62,278 nt of DNA from Arminella tubonensis (GTDB lineage Bacteria > Pseudomonadota > Alphaproteobacteria > Rhizobiales > Rhizobiaceae), in assembly GCF_003240585.1 (NCBI RefSeq), contig NZ_PCDP01000075.1, positions 1-62,278 on the forward strand, read 5' to 3'. Made by a program: the position numbers and the translations under genes. Shown here one piece after another: positions 42,322 to 52,382 of the stretch. The notes below the pieces were generated by a model. The model saw only the letters and a list, made by a program, of their open reading frames with translations, did not search any database and was not told the DNA's origin. Positions within the stretch are counted from its first letter, which is position 1. Each line of letters starts with the position of its first letter.

Positions 42322-45300
42322 GTGTCTCGTCGCTGTTCATCAACAGGCCGATCGCCACCTCTCTTCTGGGGATAGCGATCCTGTTGGGTGGTCTGCTCGG
42401 CTATCTCAACCTGCCGGTGGCCCCTTTGCCGCAGGTGGACTTCCCAACCATCCGGGTGACGACGCAGCTGCCGGGTGCCGATCCGGATACCATGGCGTCG
42501 CTGGTGACCGCGCCGCTCGAGCGTCCGCTCGGGCAGATCCCTTCGCTTGCATCGATGACGTCGTCGAGCGCCTTCGGCATCAGTCAGATCACGCTGCAGT
42601 TCGAGCTTGGCCGCGATATCGACGGCGCTGCGCAGGATGTTCAAGCTGCGATCAACGCCGCCGGGTCGACACTGCCCAAGACGCTTCCCTATCCGCCCAC
42701 CTATGCCAAGGTGAACCCCGCCGATACGCCAATCGTCACGCTCGCCCTGCGTTCGACGAGCTACTCGATCCGGGACCTCAGCGACTTCGCCGACACGATG
42801 ATGGCGCAGCGGCTGAGCCAGGTGACCGGTGTCGGCAACGTCAATATCCAGGGCGGCGTGCGGCCCGCTATCCGTATCCAGGTCAACCTGCCGCGTCTTG
42901 CATCCTATGGCCTGGCGCTGGAGGACATCCGCACCGCGATCACCGCTGCCAGCGTCGCCGGCGCTAAGGGCGCCCTTGACGGCACGCACCAATCCTTCAC
43001 GCTCGCCGCCAACGACCAGATCGTCGATCCGCAGATATACAAATCCGTCGTCGTCGCCTATCGCAACAATGCTCCGGTCCTCTTGAAGGATGTTGCGGAT
43101 GTGGTCGAGGGGCTGGAGAACACCCGCGTCGGCGCCTGGTACCAGGGCGAGCCAGCAGTTATCATCGATGTGATGCGTCAGCCAGGCGCCAATGTCATCC
43201 AGACGGTCGGCAATGTGCTGAAGCAGTTGCCGCGCCTGAAGGAGGCCCTGCCCGCGGGCATATCGCTCGATATCGTCAACGATCGCACGCAGACCATTCG
43301 CGCGTCGATCAACGACGTTCAGTGGACGCTCGCCATCAGCGTCGGCCTGGTCATTCTCGTCGTCTTCGTATTCCTGCGGACAGTCACGGCAACGATCATC
43401 GCCGCCGTCGCGCTACCGCTGTCACTGATCGCGACCTTCGGCGTCATGTGGTTTGCCGGCTTCAGCCTGGACAACCTGTCGCTGATGGCGCTGACGATCG
43501 GAACCGGCTTCGTCGTCGACGACGCGATCGTCATGATCGAAAACATCGCCCGGCACATCGAGGATGGCGAAAAGCCGATGGACGCGGCGTTGAAGGGCGC
43601 AGGCGAAATCGGCTTCACGATCATTTCGCTGACCTTCTCGCTGATCGCCGTCTTCATCCCGTTGCTCTTCATGACCGGCATCGTCGGCCGGATGTTCCGC
43701 GAGTTCGCGTTGACGCTGACGATCGCCGTGGTCGTCTCGGCTGTCGTATCCCTGACCCTGACGCCGATGATGTGTGCTCGCATCCTGCGCAAGCCGGCCG
43801 AGCGCCGTCGCGGCCTGCTTGCCGGTGCCGACCGGACGATGGACCGGCTTATCGCGGGTTATCGCCGAAGCCTGGTCTGGGCAATCGATCGCAGTGCGCT
43901 GATGCTGATAGTGACTGTCGTGACCCTCGTCGCAACGATCGGGCTCTATATCGTCATCCCGAAGGGTTTCCTGCCGCCGCAAGACACCGGCCTCATCACT
44001 GCCGTCATCGAGACGGAGCCCACCACCTCTTTCGAAGCGATGAAGCGGACACAGGCCGTTGTTGCCGATAGACTGAGGGCGGATCGCGATATTGGCGGCG
44101 TCGTTTCGGTCATCGGGGCGAGTTCAACCAATCTGACCTCGAACACCGGCACCTTGAGCCTCGTGCTCAAACCGCGGAACCAGCGCGCATCCTCGGCGAC
44201 CGAGATCATCGACCGGCTGCGCCAAGAGGTGTCCGGATTGCCGGGCATTCACGTTACCTTCCAGAGCGTGCGCGACATCAGCATCAGCACGCGCTCCAGC
44301 CGCGCCCCCTATCAATACACCCTGACCGGTACGGATACGGCGACAGTCGTCGACTGGGCGCAAAAGCTCGCCGCAAGAATGCAGCAGTCGCCATCGCTGA
44401 TCGACGTCGCCTCGGAAGTGGAGACCGGCGGCGGGCGCATCTTCGTCAATGTCGATCGTGAAACTGCCTCGCGGCTCGGCGTCTCGATGCAGGCAGTCAG
44501 CGACACGCTCAACGATGCATTCGGCCAGCGCCAGATCGCCACCATATACGGCCAATCGAACCAGTATCGCATCGTCCTCGAGGCGGGTCCGGATTACCAG
44601 GCCGATCCGAAGTCGCTCGACAAGCTCTATGTCGCGGGTGCCGGAGATGCCCAGGTGCCTCTCAACGCCTTCGCCACCGCATCTTTTACCACCGCGCCGT
44701 TGGTCATCAGTCATGACGAGCAGTTCCCCTCCGTGACGATCAGCTTCGATCTGGCGGCGGGGGCTTCGCTCAGCGATGCGGTCAGCGCCGTGAAGGCGGC
44801 GGAGCACGATACCGGCATGCCGAATTCGATCCAGCGATCCTATTCAGGCGATGCCGAGGAATTTGCCGCGTCGCTTGAAGGCGAGCCCTGGCTTATCCTT
44901 GCGGCAGTGGTGACGATCTATATCGTGCTCGGTCTGCTCTACGAAAGCGCGATCCATCCGGTGACCATCCTTTCGACGCTGCCTTCGGCCGGTGTTGGTG
45001 CGCTGCTGGCGCTGATGCTGTTCGGCCAGGACCTGTCGCTGATCGCGCTGATCGGTATCGTGCTCCTGATGGGTATCGTCAAGAAGAATGCCATCATGAT
45101 GATCGACTTTGCGCTCGAGGCGGAGCGAACGGGCGGCCTTGGGCCGCGCGAGGCGATCCTGCAGGCTTCGATCCTTCGTTTCCGACCGATCATGATGACG
45201 ACATTGGCCGCCCTTTTCGGCGCACTGCCGCTCGCTTTGGCCGAAGGTACGGGCTCCGAGCTCAGAACGCCTCTCGGCATCAGCATCATCGGCGGACTGG

Positions 45301-45431
45301 TGCTGAGCCAGCTTCTGACGCTTTACACCACTCCCGTCATATATTTGGCGTTCGAGCGCCTGCGCAGCCGCGTGGTCGGCCGTCCGACCGGGCCGGCGCC
45401 AGAGGTGGCCGACGAGCTCGGGAGGGCCTGA
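42318..45431 (+). CDS. mdtB: RND multidrug efflux transporter, MdtB-like
   Basis: 1037-residue inner-membrane proton-driven pump with the usual 12 helices and two large periplasmic loops. The proton-relay aspartates are in GFVVDDAIVMIENIARH (about residue 405), and a lysine/asparagine motif GIVKKNAIMMIDFALEAE lies in the C-terminal half. It overlaps mdtA by ATGA and mdtC by TGATG. In E. coli MdtB and MdtC form a heterotrimer, and the paired genes here suggest the same. Substrates in E. coli include novobiocin and bile salts; here they are unknown. No dedicated regulator is adjacent. Confidence 0.92.
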   Translation: MSVSSLFINRPIATSLLGIAILLGGLLGYLNLPVAPLPQVDFPTIRVTTQLPGADPDTMASLVTAPLERPLGQIPSLASMTSSSAFGISQITLQFELGRDIDGAAQDVQAAINAAGSTLPKTLPYPPTYAKVNPADTPIVTLALRSTSYSIRDLSDFADTMMAQRLSQVTGVGNVNIQGGVRPAIRIQVNLPRLASYGLALEDIRTAITAASVAGAKGALDGTHQSFTLAANDQIVDPQIYKSVVVAYRNNAPVLLKDVADVVEGLENTRVGAWYQGEPAVIIDVMRQPGANVIQTVGNVLKQLPRLKEALPAGISLDIVNDRTQTIRASINDVQWTLAISVGLVILVVFVFLRTVTATIIAAVALPLSLIATFGVMWFAGFSLDNLSLMALTIGTGFVVDDAIVMIENIARHIEDGEKPMDAALKGAGEIGFTIISLTFSLIAVFIPLLFMTGIVGRMFREFALTLTIAVVVSAVVSLTLTPMMCARILRKPAERRRGLLAGADRTMDRLIAGYRRSLVWAIDRSALMLIVTVVTLVATIGLYIVIPKGFLPPQDTGLITAVIETEPTTSFEAMKRTQAVVADRLRADRDIGGVVSVIGASSTNLTSNTGTLSLVLKPRNQRASSATEIIDRLRQEVSGLPGIHVTFQSVRDISISTRSSRAPYQYTLTGTDTATVVDWAQKLAARMQQSPSLIDVASEVETGGGRIFVNVDRETASRLGVSMQAVSDTLNDAFGQRQIATIYGQSNQYRIVLEAGPDYQADPKSLDKLYVAGAGDAQVPLNAFATASFTTAPLVISHDEQFPSVTISFDLAAGASLSDAVSAVKAAEHDTGMPNSIQRSYSGDAEEFAASLEGEPWLILAAVVTIYIVLGLLYESAIHPVTILSTLPSAGVGALLALMLFGQDLSLIALIGIVLLMGIVKKNAIMMIDFALEAERTGGLGPREAILQASILRFRPIMMTTLAALFGALPLALAEGTGSELRTPLGISIIGGLVLSQLLTLYTTPVIYLAFERLRSRVVGRPTGPAPEVADELGRA

Positions 45432-48400
45432 TGAACCTCTCGAAGCCATTCATCAAGCGCCCGGTGGGCACGACGCTTCTGGCGATAGGGCTGATCATAC
45501 TCGGCGTGGTGTCCTATCGTTTCCTGCCGGTTGCCAGCCTTCCGACCGTCGATCTGCCGACAATCATCGTCTCGGCAAGCCGGCCCGGCGCCGACCCTGC
45601 CAGCATGGCGGCAAGCGTCGCGGCACCGCTCGAACGCCGTCTCGGAACGATTGCCGGCGTCACCGAACTGACGTCGGTCAGTTCGCTTGGATCGACCAGT
45701 ATCGTCATACAGTTCGATCTATCCAGAAGCGTCGACGGCGCGGGGCAGGACGTCCAGGCAGCGCTCAATGCGGCGGCAACCGATTTGCCGGCCGACCTCC
45801 CAACTCTTCCCTCGTTCCGCAAGGTCAATCCCGCCGCGGCACCCGTTCTCATTCTGGCACTGACGTCAGACAATGTCGCGCCGAGCGCGATTTACGATGC
45901 GGCGGATACCATCGCCGTCCAGCAGATCGCGCAGGTGGACGGCGTCGGCGATGTGACCGTCAGCGGCGCCGACCAGCCGGCCATCCGCGTCAGGCTCAAC
46001 CCTGACAGGCTCTCGGCCATGGGGCTGGCGCTCGACAGCGTCCGCACCGCCATCGTCAGTGCAAGCACGCTCGGGCCGACAGGCTCGATCGACGGCAACG
46101 ACAGCGCCTTTGCGATCAGCCTGAATGCCCAGCTGAAGACCCCGCAGGAGTTTGGCCGCATCATCATTCGAAGCGGCGACGGCACCGCGGTACGGCTTGC
46201 CGATATCGCCACCGTCGAACCGGGAGTCCGCAACAGCCGGTCGGATGCCTGGTACGACGGCAAGCCTGCCGTGCTCTTGAACATTACCAAGGAGGCCAAC
46301 GCCAACGTCATCGCGACGGTGGATGCGGTCAAGGCGCTCATCCCCGAACTTCAAAGGGTCATCCCGGCGGGCGTCCACATCGCGATCCTTTCCGACCGGA
46401 CAACGACGATCCATGCAAGCGTCGAGGATATGCAATGGACATTGCTTGCGACCGTCTTCTTCGTGATGGCCGTGGTCTTTGTTTTCCTGAGGCGGGCAAC
46501 GCCGACATTGGCCGCTGGTGTCACCGTGCCGCTGTCGCTCGCCGGTACCTTCGCCGCGATGTGGGGTTTCGGCCTGTCGATCGACAACCTGTCTCTGATG
46601 GCGCTCGCGGTGTCTGTCGGCTTCGTCGTCGACGACGCCATCGTGATGATCGAGAACATATACGCCAATCTCGAAACCGGGATGAAGCCGATGAAGGCGG
46701 CGATCGAAGGCGCTCACCAGATCGGCTTCACCGTCATCTCGATCAGTCTTTCGCTGCTTGCCGCCTTCATTCCCCTCTTTTTCCTCGGTGGTATCGTCGG
46801 GCGATTCTTTCAGGCCTTCTCGCTGACCCTTGCCTTTGCCATCGTGGTCTCGACGCTTGTGTCGCTGACCCTGACACCGATGATCTGCGGACACCGGCTT
46901 CGGGCGCATGATCTCGAAAACAAGCCCGGCCGGTTTGGCCGCATCGTAGAAGGGTCGCTTTCGGCCATCATCGGCTTCTATGGCCGCACCCTCAAGGCTG
47001 TGCTTCATCACCGCGTAGCGGCGGTCATCGTGATTTTCGCCTGCGTCGCGATGACAGTCTTTCTCTATGTGAAGGTTCCCAAGGGTTTCATTCCGCAGGA
47101 CGACACCGGCTTCATCCAGGGCGGCACCCAGGCTTCGACCGATATCTCCTATCCGGCCATGGTCGAACTTCAACGCCGGGCTGCCGAAATCGCCGGACTG
47201 GACCCGGCCGTGGCGGGCATCGGATCGTCGGTGGGTGGCGGCGGTTTTTCAAGCTCCATCAATCGCGGCCAGCTGCTGATCTCGCTGAAGCCTCCGTCGG
47301 AGCGCATTCCGACCGCCGAGGTCATCGACCGATTGCGCAAGCAATTGGCAACAGTTCCGGGGCTCAGCACCTTCCTGTTCTCGCCGGGCGACATCAGGGC
47401 AGGAGCGCGTTCCTCCCAGTCCCAGTATCAGTTCACCTTGTGGGATGCGAATTATGACGAGCTCGTCGACTGGGCGCCCAAGGTGCTGGCGGAACTGCAG
47501 AAACAATCAGGTTTGACCGATGTCGCCACCGACCGCCAGCCAAACGGGCTTCAGGCGAATGTCACCATCAATCGCAGCGAAGCCTCCCGGCTTGGCGTCA
47601 GCATCCAGTCGATCGACAGCGCGCTCAACAACGCCTTCGCCCAACGGCAGATCTCGACGATTTACAGCCAGCGCAACCAATATCGCGTCGTGCTCGAAGC
47701 CGACCCGACCTATGCCCGTGATCCGGCGAAAATTACCAGTCTCTATGTTCCGGGGGCAGGGGGGACGCTGGTCCCGCTGAGCAGCGTTGCATCGATCGAC
47801 CGAACGCTGGCGCCCCTCGTCGTCAATCATCAGGGCCAGTTCGCGGCGGTGACAATCTCCTACAATCTGGCGCTCGGCACCACGCTTCAGGACGCCAACG
47901 ACAATATCATGCGTGTCGTTGGCCAAATGCACCTTCCAGATTCGCTACATGCCGAGTTCGCCGGTGACGCGGCGACGCTTGCCCAATCATCCGGCAGCCA
48001 GCCGCTGCTGCTGCTGGCGGCACTGCTCGCCGTCTATATCGTACTCGGCATTCTCTATGAGAGTATCGCCCATCCGTTGACAATCATCTCGACCTTGCCG
48101 TCCGCCGGGCTCGGCGCGCTGCTGGCACTAGTCATCAGCGGGACGGAGCTGACCATCATCGCTTTCATCGGCATCATCCTGTTGATCGGCATCGTCAAGA
48201 AGAACGGCATCATGCTGGTCGATTTTGCCCTCCAGGCGGAGCGCAGGCTCGGGCTTTCGTCGGAAGACGCGATCTACCAGGCCTGCCTGCAGCGGTTCCG
48301 GCCGATCCTGATGACGACACTGGCAGCGATCATGGGCGCGATACCGCTGATCATCGCGACGGGGCCTGGTTCCGAGCTGCGGCGGCCGCTCGGGATCACA

Positions 48401-48547
48401 ATCGTCGGCGGTCTCGTCATCTCGCAGATACTGACGCTCTACACCACGCCGATTATCTATCTGATGCTCGCAAAGCTTCATCACCGCTGGTCGGCCCGGA
48501 GCAACGGCGCCGCCGGGCGCTTGGTTGCTCAGGATAGCTCTGCATAG
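45431..48547 (+). CDS. mdtC: RND multidrug efflux transporter, MdtC-like
   Basis: 1038-residue RND pump, second paralogue. The proton-relay aspartates are conserved (GFVVDDAIVMIENIYANLE), as are the domain-boundary stretch VPKGFIPQDDTGFIQGGTQ and the C-terminal GIVKKNGIMLVDFALQAE. The start is embedded in the mdtB stop, so the two are translationally coupled and probably assemble together. The gene converges on the ChaA-like gene, with 37 bases between stops. Confidence 0.92.
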   Translation: MNLSKPFIKRPVGTTLLAIGLIILGVVSYRFLPVASLPTVDLPTIIVSASRPGADPASMAASVAAPLERRLGTIAGVTELTSVSSLGSTSIVIQFDLSRSVDGAGQDVQAALNAAATDLPADLPTLPSFRKVNPAAAPVLILALTSDNVAPSAIYDAADTIAVQQIAQVDGVGDVTVSGADQPAIRVRLNPDRLSAMGLALDSVRTAIVSASTLGPTGSIDGNDSAFAISLNAQLKTPQEFGRIIIRSGDGTAVRLADIATVEPGVRNSRSDAWYDGKPAVLLNITKEANANVIATVDAVKALIPELQRVIPAGVHIAILSDRTTTIHASVEDMQWTLLATVFFVMAVVFVFLRRATPTLAAGVTVPLSLAGTFAAMWGFGLSIDNLSLMALAVSVGFVVDDAIVMIENIYANLETGMKPMKAAIEGAHQIGFTVISISLSLLAAFIPLFFLGGIVGRFFQAFSLTLAFAIVVSTLVSLTLTPMICGHRLRAHDLENKPGRFGRIVEGSLSAIIGFYGRTLKAVLHHRVAAVIVIFACVAMTVFLYVKVPKGFIPQDDTGFIQGGTQASTDISYPAMVELQRRAAEIAGLDPAVAGIGSSVGGGGFSSSINRGQLLISLKPPSERIPTAEVIDRLRKQLATVPGLSTFLFSPGDIRAGARSSQSQYQFTLWDANYDELVDWAPKVLAELQKQSGLTDVATDRQPNGLQANVTINRSEASRLGVSIQSIDSALNNAFAQRQISTIYSQRNQYRVVLEADPTYARDPAKITSLYVPGAGGTLVPLSSVASIDRTLAPLVVNHQGQFAAVTISYNLALGTTLQDANDNIMRVVGQMHLPDSLHAEFAGDAATLAQSSGSQPLLLLAALLAVYIVLGILYESIAHPLTIISTLPSAGLGALLALVISGTELTIIAFIGIILLIGIVKKNGIMLVDFALQAERRLGLSSEDAIYQACLQRFRPILMTTLAAIMGAIPLIIATGPGSELRRPLGITIVGGLVISQILTLYTTPIIYLMLAKLHHRWSARSNGAAGRLVAQDSSA

Positions 48548-48584
48548 CCCGTGCGCATGTCAGGCGATCGACCGTTGTCGGGCG

Positions 48585-49727
48585 TCAATCCTGGAATATG
48601 AGCAGAAAATACGCGAGGAACAGCATCAGATGCACGGCGCCCTGCATCAGGTTCGTTCGGCCACTCGCAAAGGTGATGATGCTGACCGCAAGCGTCAGTA
48701 TGAGCATCACCAGATCCGTATGCTCCAGTCCCAGGATGACATCATGGTTGCTGAAATGGCTGATGATCAGCATTGCCGGCACGGTCAGGCCAATCGTAGA
48801 CAGCACCGAACCCAGGAAGATATTCACCGAACGCTGCAGATGGTTCGACATCGCGGCCCGCACGGCGCTGATGGCCTCCGGCGTCGCGACGAGCACGGCC
48901 ATGATGACGCCGCCAAGAGCGGTTGGTGCCGCCAATGTCTCAATCAGATAGTCGATCGGCCTTGCCAGTTGCTCGACGAGGAACACCACCGGGATCATGT
49001 AGGCGACCAGCAGGGCGACGCACAGCCAAAGCGATCCCTCGTGCTCGATCTTTTGATGCGCAGTCCCGTGATATTCACCATCTTCGACGAAATAGTGCTG
49101 ATGGCGACCGGTCTGCAGGACCAGGAACGCGCCGTAGAGCCCGATGGACATCAAGGCGAGCATCATCTGTTGAATGACGCTGAGCGTCGGCCCGACCGTC
49201 GTGCGCGTGAAATCTGGCAGGACAAGGCTCAATGTTGCCAAGGGCACGATAACCCCGAGATAGGCATTGGCGCCTTGCATATTGTGGCGCTGTTCCGGCC
49301 GGCGCCACGCCCCCATCAGCAAAGACAGGCCGACCATCCCGTTGAGGATGATCATCACGACCGCAAAAAGCGTGTCTCGCACGAGGGTCGGATTGTTCTC
49401 GCCGTGGAACATGACGGCCGAAATGCCGATCACCTCGATGGACGTGATGGCAAGGGTCAGGATCAAGGTGCCATATGGCTCGCCCAGCCGTTCCGCCAGA
49501 TGCTCGGCGTGGCGTACCACCGACAGCGCAGAGCCTAGCACGACAGCAAAGAGCCAAAGAAAGATCACCACAAGCCATAGGGGATTCGACAAATGCTCGA
49601 ATATCCGGTCGCCAAATTCAAGAAAGGCAAGTGCCGTCAGCGCGCTGATCGCAAAGAACCATTCGTCGCGAAGGCGGCGCATCAGAGGGGAAGGCTCTGC
49701 AGCCATTGTTTGGTTCATGTGATGCAC
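48585..49727 (-). CDS. chaA: ChaA-like Ca2+/Na+:H+ antiporter
   Basis: 380-residue inner-membrane exchanger with about 11 membrane segments. The two inverted alpha-repeats of the CaCA superfamily carry acidic residues: GEPYGTLILTLAITSIEV (about residue 85) and VATPEAISAVRAAMSNHLQ followed by VNIFLGSVLSTIGLTVP (about residue 280). A His-rich hydrophilic loop (RHQHYFVEDGEYHGTAHQ) lies between the halves. It exports Ca2+, Na+ or K+ at alkaline pH in relatives. Start ATG at 49727, with in-frame ATGs at 49718 and 49703 as alternatives. Monocistronic. Confidence 0.87.
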   Translation of the reverse strand: MHHMNQTMAAEPSPLMRRLRDEWFFAISALTALAFLEFGDRIFEHLSNPLWLVVIFLWLFAVVLGSALSVVRHAEHLAERLGEPYGTLILTLAITSIEVIGISAVMFHGENNPTLVRDTLFAVVMIILNGMVGLSLLMGAWRRPEQRHNMQGANAYLGVIVPLATLSLVLPDFTRTTVGPTLSVIQQMMLALMSIGLYGAFLVLQTGRHQHYFVEDGEYHGTAHQKIEHEGSLWLCVALLVAYMIPVVFLVEQLARPIDYLIETLAAPTALGGVIMAVLVATPEAISAVRAAMSNHLQRSVNIFLGSVLSTIGLTVPAMLIISHFSNHDVILGLEHTDLVMLILTLAVSIITFASGRTNLMQGAVHLMLFLAYFLLIFQD

Positions 49728-49999
49728 CGTTTGAAAAATGCAGGCTATATAGAAGGCATGAGGCTGGTCGCCCTATATCCTCGTCGGTTGTGTTTCATTC
49801 CAGCACTGATCGAAATAGATCGCTATTATATATTTTAGAATGTTCAAATTTATGCTTGCGACAAGCGCCGTCCACGGTCAACAGGACGCTTCTTGCCTCG
49901 GCAACTTTAACGAGATTTTCCCATCACTGTCAAACAGTTGGGCACGCGACCGTCGCCCACGATGCATCGCTGCGCCGCGGGCGATATGGGTCGTTCAGC

Positions 50000-50478
50000 T
50001 TAGCCTCCACCGCTGCATGGCAACGGCGCAGATGGGTCGATAAGGCCTTCACTCTGCAGATCGGACCATAACAAAGCCGGTATTGCCTTCCGCGTATAGT
50101 CGAGGTTCTCTGCAGTTCCTCAACCGATTGCGCGCCTGGTATGACGCTGACGACAAGGGGATGTCCGAGCGGGAATTGCAGGGCGGCAGCAGGCAGCGCG
50201 ACGCTGTATCGAGCGCAAACCGCTTCGATCCGGTGAACCCGCTGGAGGATCGGTTTCGGCGCAAGTTTCGTGTTGAACCGGGCGCCGGCAACTGCGCCCG
50301 TGGCAAGGATACCGGAACTATACAGGCCTCCGATGATGATCTTGGTGTTACGCTTTTCGCAGAGGGGCAGCAGCGTCGCCAGCGGTTCCTGTTCCAGCAG
50401 GGTGTAGCGGCCGGCAAGCAGAAAATAGTCGAAATGCCCGGCGACGACGTTGCGGTCATGCTGATGACCACGGGCTAA
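50000..50478 (-). pseudogene. aldo/keto reductase pseudogene (L-fucose/aldose dehydrogenase-like), truncated and frameshifted
   Basis: Translating the minus strand gives the C-terminal half of an aldo/keto reductase of the L-fucose / D-threo-aldose dehydrogenase type: FDYFLLAGRYTLLEQ, LCEKRNTKIIIGGLYSSG, FPLGHPLVVSVIPGAQSVEE. The frame then slips by one base near 50105, and the expected C-terminus continues in another frame (LDYTRKAIPALLWSDLQ, SEGLIDPSAPLP) to a stop at 50000-50002. The N-terminal half with the cofactor-binding start and catalytic tyrosine is missing: upstream of about 50478 no matching sequence is seen. The gene is therefore dead by at least two lesions. Its presence beside the rhamnose operon suggests a lost oxidative deoxyhexose pathway. 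Confidence 0.8.
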
Positions 50479-50667
50479 ATCGATCTGTCGGTCAGCAGCT
50501 GGTTTTCTTTTAACCTCAACCCTTCACGCCGGCGCAATCGTCCTCGACGCTTCGACCTCGGAAACAACCGAGGAGGGACTGATCCGCATCGCCAAGTCAG
50601 GCCTCAGGAAGAACGCTATCGCCAGGGCGGCGGCCGGCAGGTGTCGTCGGGTGATATTGCAGTTATC
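50479..50667. other. intergenic, no gene seen
   Basis: 189 bases between the aldo/keto reductase remnant and rhaK. It may contain the deletion junction that removed the front half of the pseudogene. No terminator with a T-run was found behind rhaK. Confidence 0.3.
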
Positions 50668-52059
50668 CTACAGCGAAATGTTCAACGCCCGATGCCAGGC
50701 TTGGTGGTAGCCCTTTAAATCCAGGCGCTGACGCTCGTTATTTCTGGGGGTGCTGGAGGCAACAGGTTTGATACCCGTCAGAAGTGCTGCGCCGAGGCTT
50801 GTGCCTGTCGAGCCGGGGAGGGCGATCACCTCGCAGCCCGTTAATGACGAAAGCGCCGTGGCATAAATCTCGTTGAGTGCGAAGGGACCCTCGACAAGAA
50901 TAGGACCGCTCGCGCCGATCAAGCCCAGGCAGGCCTCCGTCATCAGCGCCAGATAGAGGCCTGCGGCAGCGATCAGCTCGGCAGGGCTTGCGTCTTCGGC
51001 GGCAATCCAGCGCCTGTCCTTGCCGGGAAAGGGACCCGAACCGGACATGACGTTCGGAAGGAGCATGATTCCTTTTTCGATGACAGCATCTAGGGCATAT
51101 CGAGCATCTGCGGACGGAACGTTGCCGATTTCGCCTTGGAGAATTTCGAATTCGCGGCCGCCCATGAAGCGGGATGAAGGCACGGCGCGGCCATAAGCGT
51201 CGATGTTGGCGAGCGCATCCCGTGCGGGGTCGAGGTGATCTAGGTCGCCGCCGACAGCGAAGTTGATCACCCATGTGCCGGTCGAGACCACGGAGAAGGG
51301 CGGTTCACGCCCGATGAGGTGGGGCAGGAGCGACGCGTTGGAATCGTGGATGCCGCAATAGACGGGGATGTTGCGGGGCAGCCCAATCTGGTTTGCGATC
51401 TCAGGCAGCACGGGACCGAGCGCATCGAAGGCAGAGCGCAGCGGTGCCATCCGAGCGCGCAGGCCAAGCGTGTCGATCAGCGAGGAATATTCGCAGGTCC
51501 TCGGGCTCCATAGATCCGTATGACATCCGAGCGAGGTCACCTCATTGGCGGCAATCCCGGTTAGCCGCCATGCCCAATATTGCGGATATGTCGTGATCGT
51601 CGCGACGTTGGCAAAGCGATCGGGAAACATTGATTGCTGATAGTGCAATTGGGCGCCGAGATTGAGGCCGCCTGAAAGCCTTGGCGAAAAGGTCTCGTCG
51701 AAAGGCGGTCTCAAGCCGTCATAGGCATCATTCACCACGTCGGGATAGCGATGTTCGTAGTCCAGGGCCGGGAGCGCAAGGTCGCCCTTTGCGTCGAGCA
51801 GGACGGCGGAAGCACCATGGGTCGTGATCGAGATTGCGTCGAAGCCGGGATCAGTCGCAAAGGATATCAGCGCCTCAAGGGTAAACGTCCAAAGACGTTC
51901 GAGATCGTAATGCGGATAGATGCCTGACGTGGAGACCGGGTTGGGCGTGCGGACGACACCAATCTCGGCGCCCGTCGTTGCATCGAGCACCACGACCTTG
52001 GCATTGGTCTTGCCGATATCGAGAACGGCGACACGACGGAAAGGCCCGGGCGCGGTCAT
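50668..52059 (-). CDS. rhaK: rhamnose-locus sugar kinase RhaK
   Basis: 463-residue FGGY-type kinase (RVAVLDIGKTNAKVVVLD at residues 9-26; VYCGIHDSNASLLPHL; SVVSTGTWVINFAVGG; EGPFALNEIYATAL). It is the last gene of the seven-gene rha operon and corresponds to RhaK of R. leguminosarum, which phosphorylates the rhamnose-derived sugar. In that species transport through the RhaSTPQ system was reported to depend on this kinase. The start overlaps the rhaU stop by ATGA, so kinase and mutarotase are co-translated. It lacks resemblance to the E. coli RhaB length and start. Confidence 0.9.
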   Translation of the reverse strand: MTAPGPFRRVAVLDIGKTNAKVVVLDATTGAEIGVVRTPNPVSTSGIYPHYDLERLWTFTLEALISFATDPGFDAISITTHGASAVLLDAKGDLALPALDYEHRYPDVVNDAYDGLRPPFDETFSPRLSGGLNLGAQLHYQQSMFPDRFANVATITTYPQYWAWRLTGIAANEVTSLGCHTDLWSPRTCEYSSLIDTLGLRARMAPLRSAFDALGPVLPEIANQIGLPRNIPVYCGIHDSNASLLPHLIGREPPFSVVSTGTWVINFAVGGDLDHLDPARDALANIDAYGRAVPSSRFMGGREFEILQGEIGNVPSADARYALDAVIEKGIMLLPNVMSGSGPFPGKDRRWIAAEDASPAELIAAAGLYLALMTEACLGLIGASGPILVEGPFALNEIYATALSSLTGCEVIALPGSTGTSLGAALLTGIKPVASSTPRNNERQRLDLKGYHQAWHRALNISL

Positions 52060-52382
52060 GGCAGATGGAACACCGTCACCAGATCGCTCTGTATCGGCGA
52101 ATTGTCGGGGTTGCTGGCCATGATGTCAGACATATGTTTCCACCATTTCTTCATGACGGGGTGATCCGGCAGTGCTGCCATTTTGTGATCGGCTGGCCTG
52201 CTGAGCACACCGAACAGTATGTTCGTCTCAGGATCGAGATGGATGGAATAGTCGCTGACGCCCGCCTCGTGCAACAGCGCGACCAGTTCTGGCCAGATCT
52301 CGTCGTGGCGCTTTCTGTATTCGGCTTCCATGCCTGGGTTGAGCCGCATCTTGAAAGCATGTCGCTCGAGCTTTCCGGTCAT
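52056..52382 (-). CDS. rhaU: L-rhamnose mutarotase
   Basis: 108-residue enzyme that interconverts alpha and beta anomers of L-rhamnose. The family pattern is clear: RHAFKMRLNPGMEAEYRKRH (histidine near residue 8, arginine and tyrosine near 22), DEIWPELVALLHEAGVSDYS, and VMKKWWKHMSDIM with the paired tryptophans. It overlaps both the rhaQ end and the rhaK start by 4 bases. Equivalent to E. coli RhaM. Confidence 0.92.
   Translation of the reverse strand: MTGKLERHAFKMRLNPGMEAEYRKRHDEIWPELVALLHEAGVSDYSIHLDPETNILFGVLSRPADHKMAALPDHPVMKKWWKHMSDIMASNPDNSPIQSDLVTVFHLP

Noticed and set aside
50083..50478. Plus-strand frame of 131 codons
   Set aside because: It lies opposite the aldo/keto reductase remnant, whose protein similarity is on the minus strand; the plus-strand product has no recognisable features.
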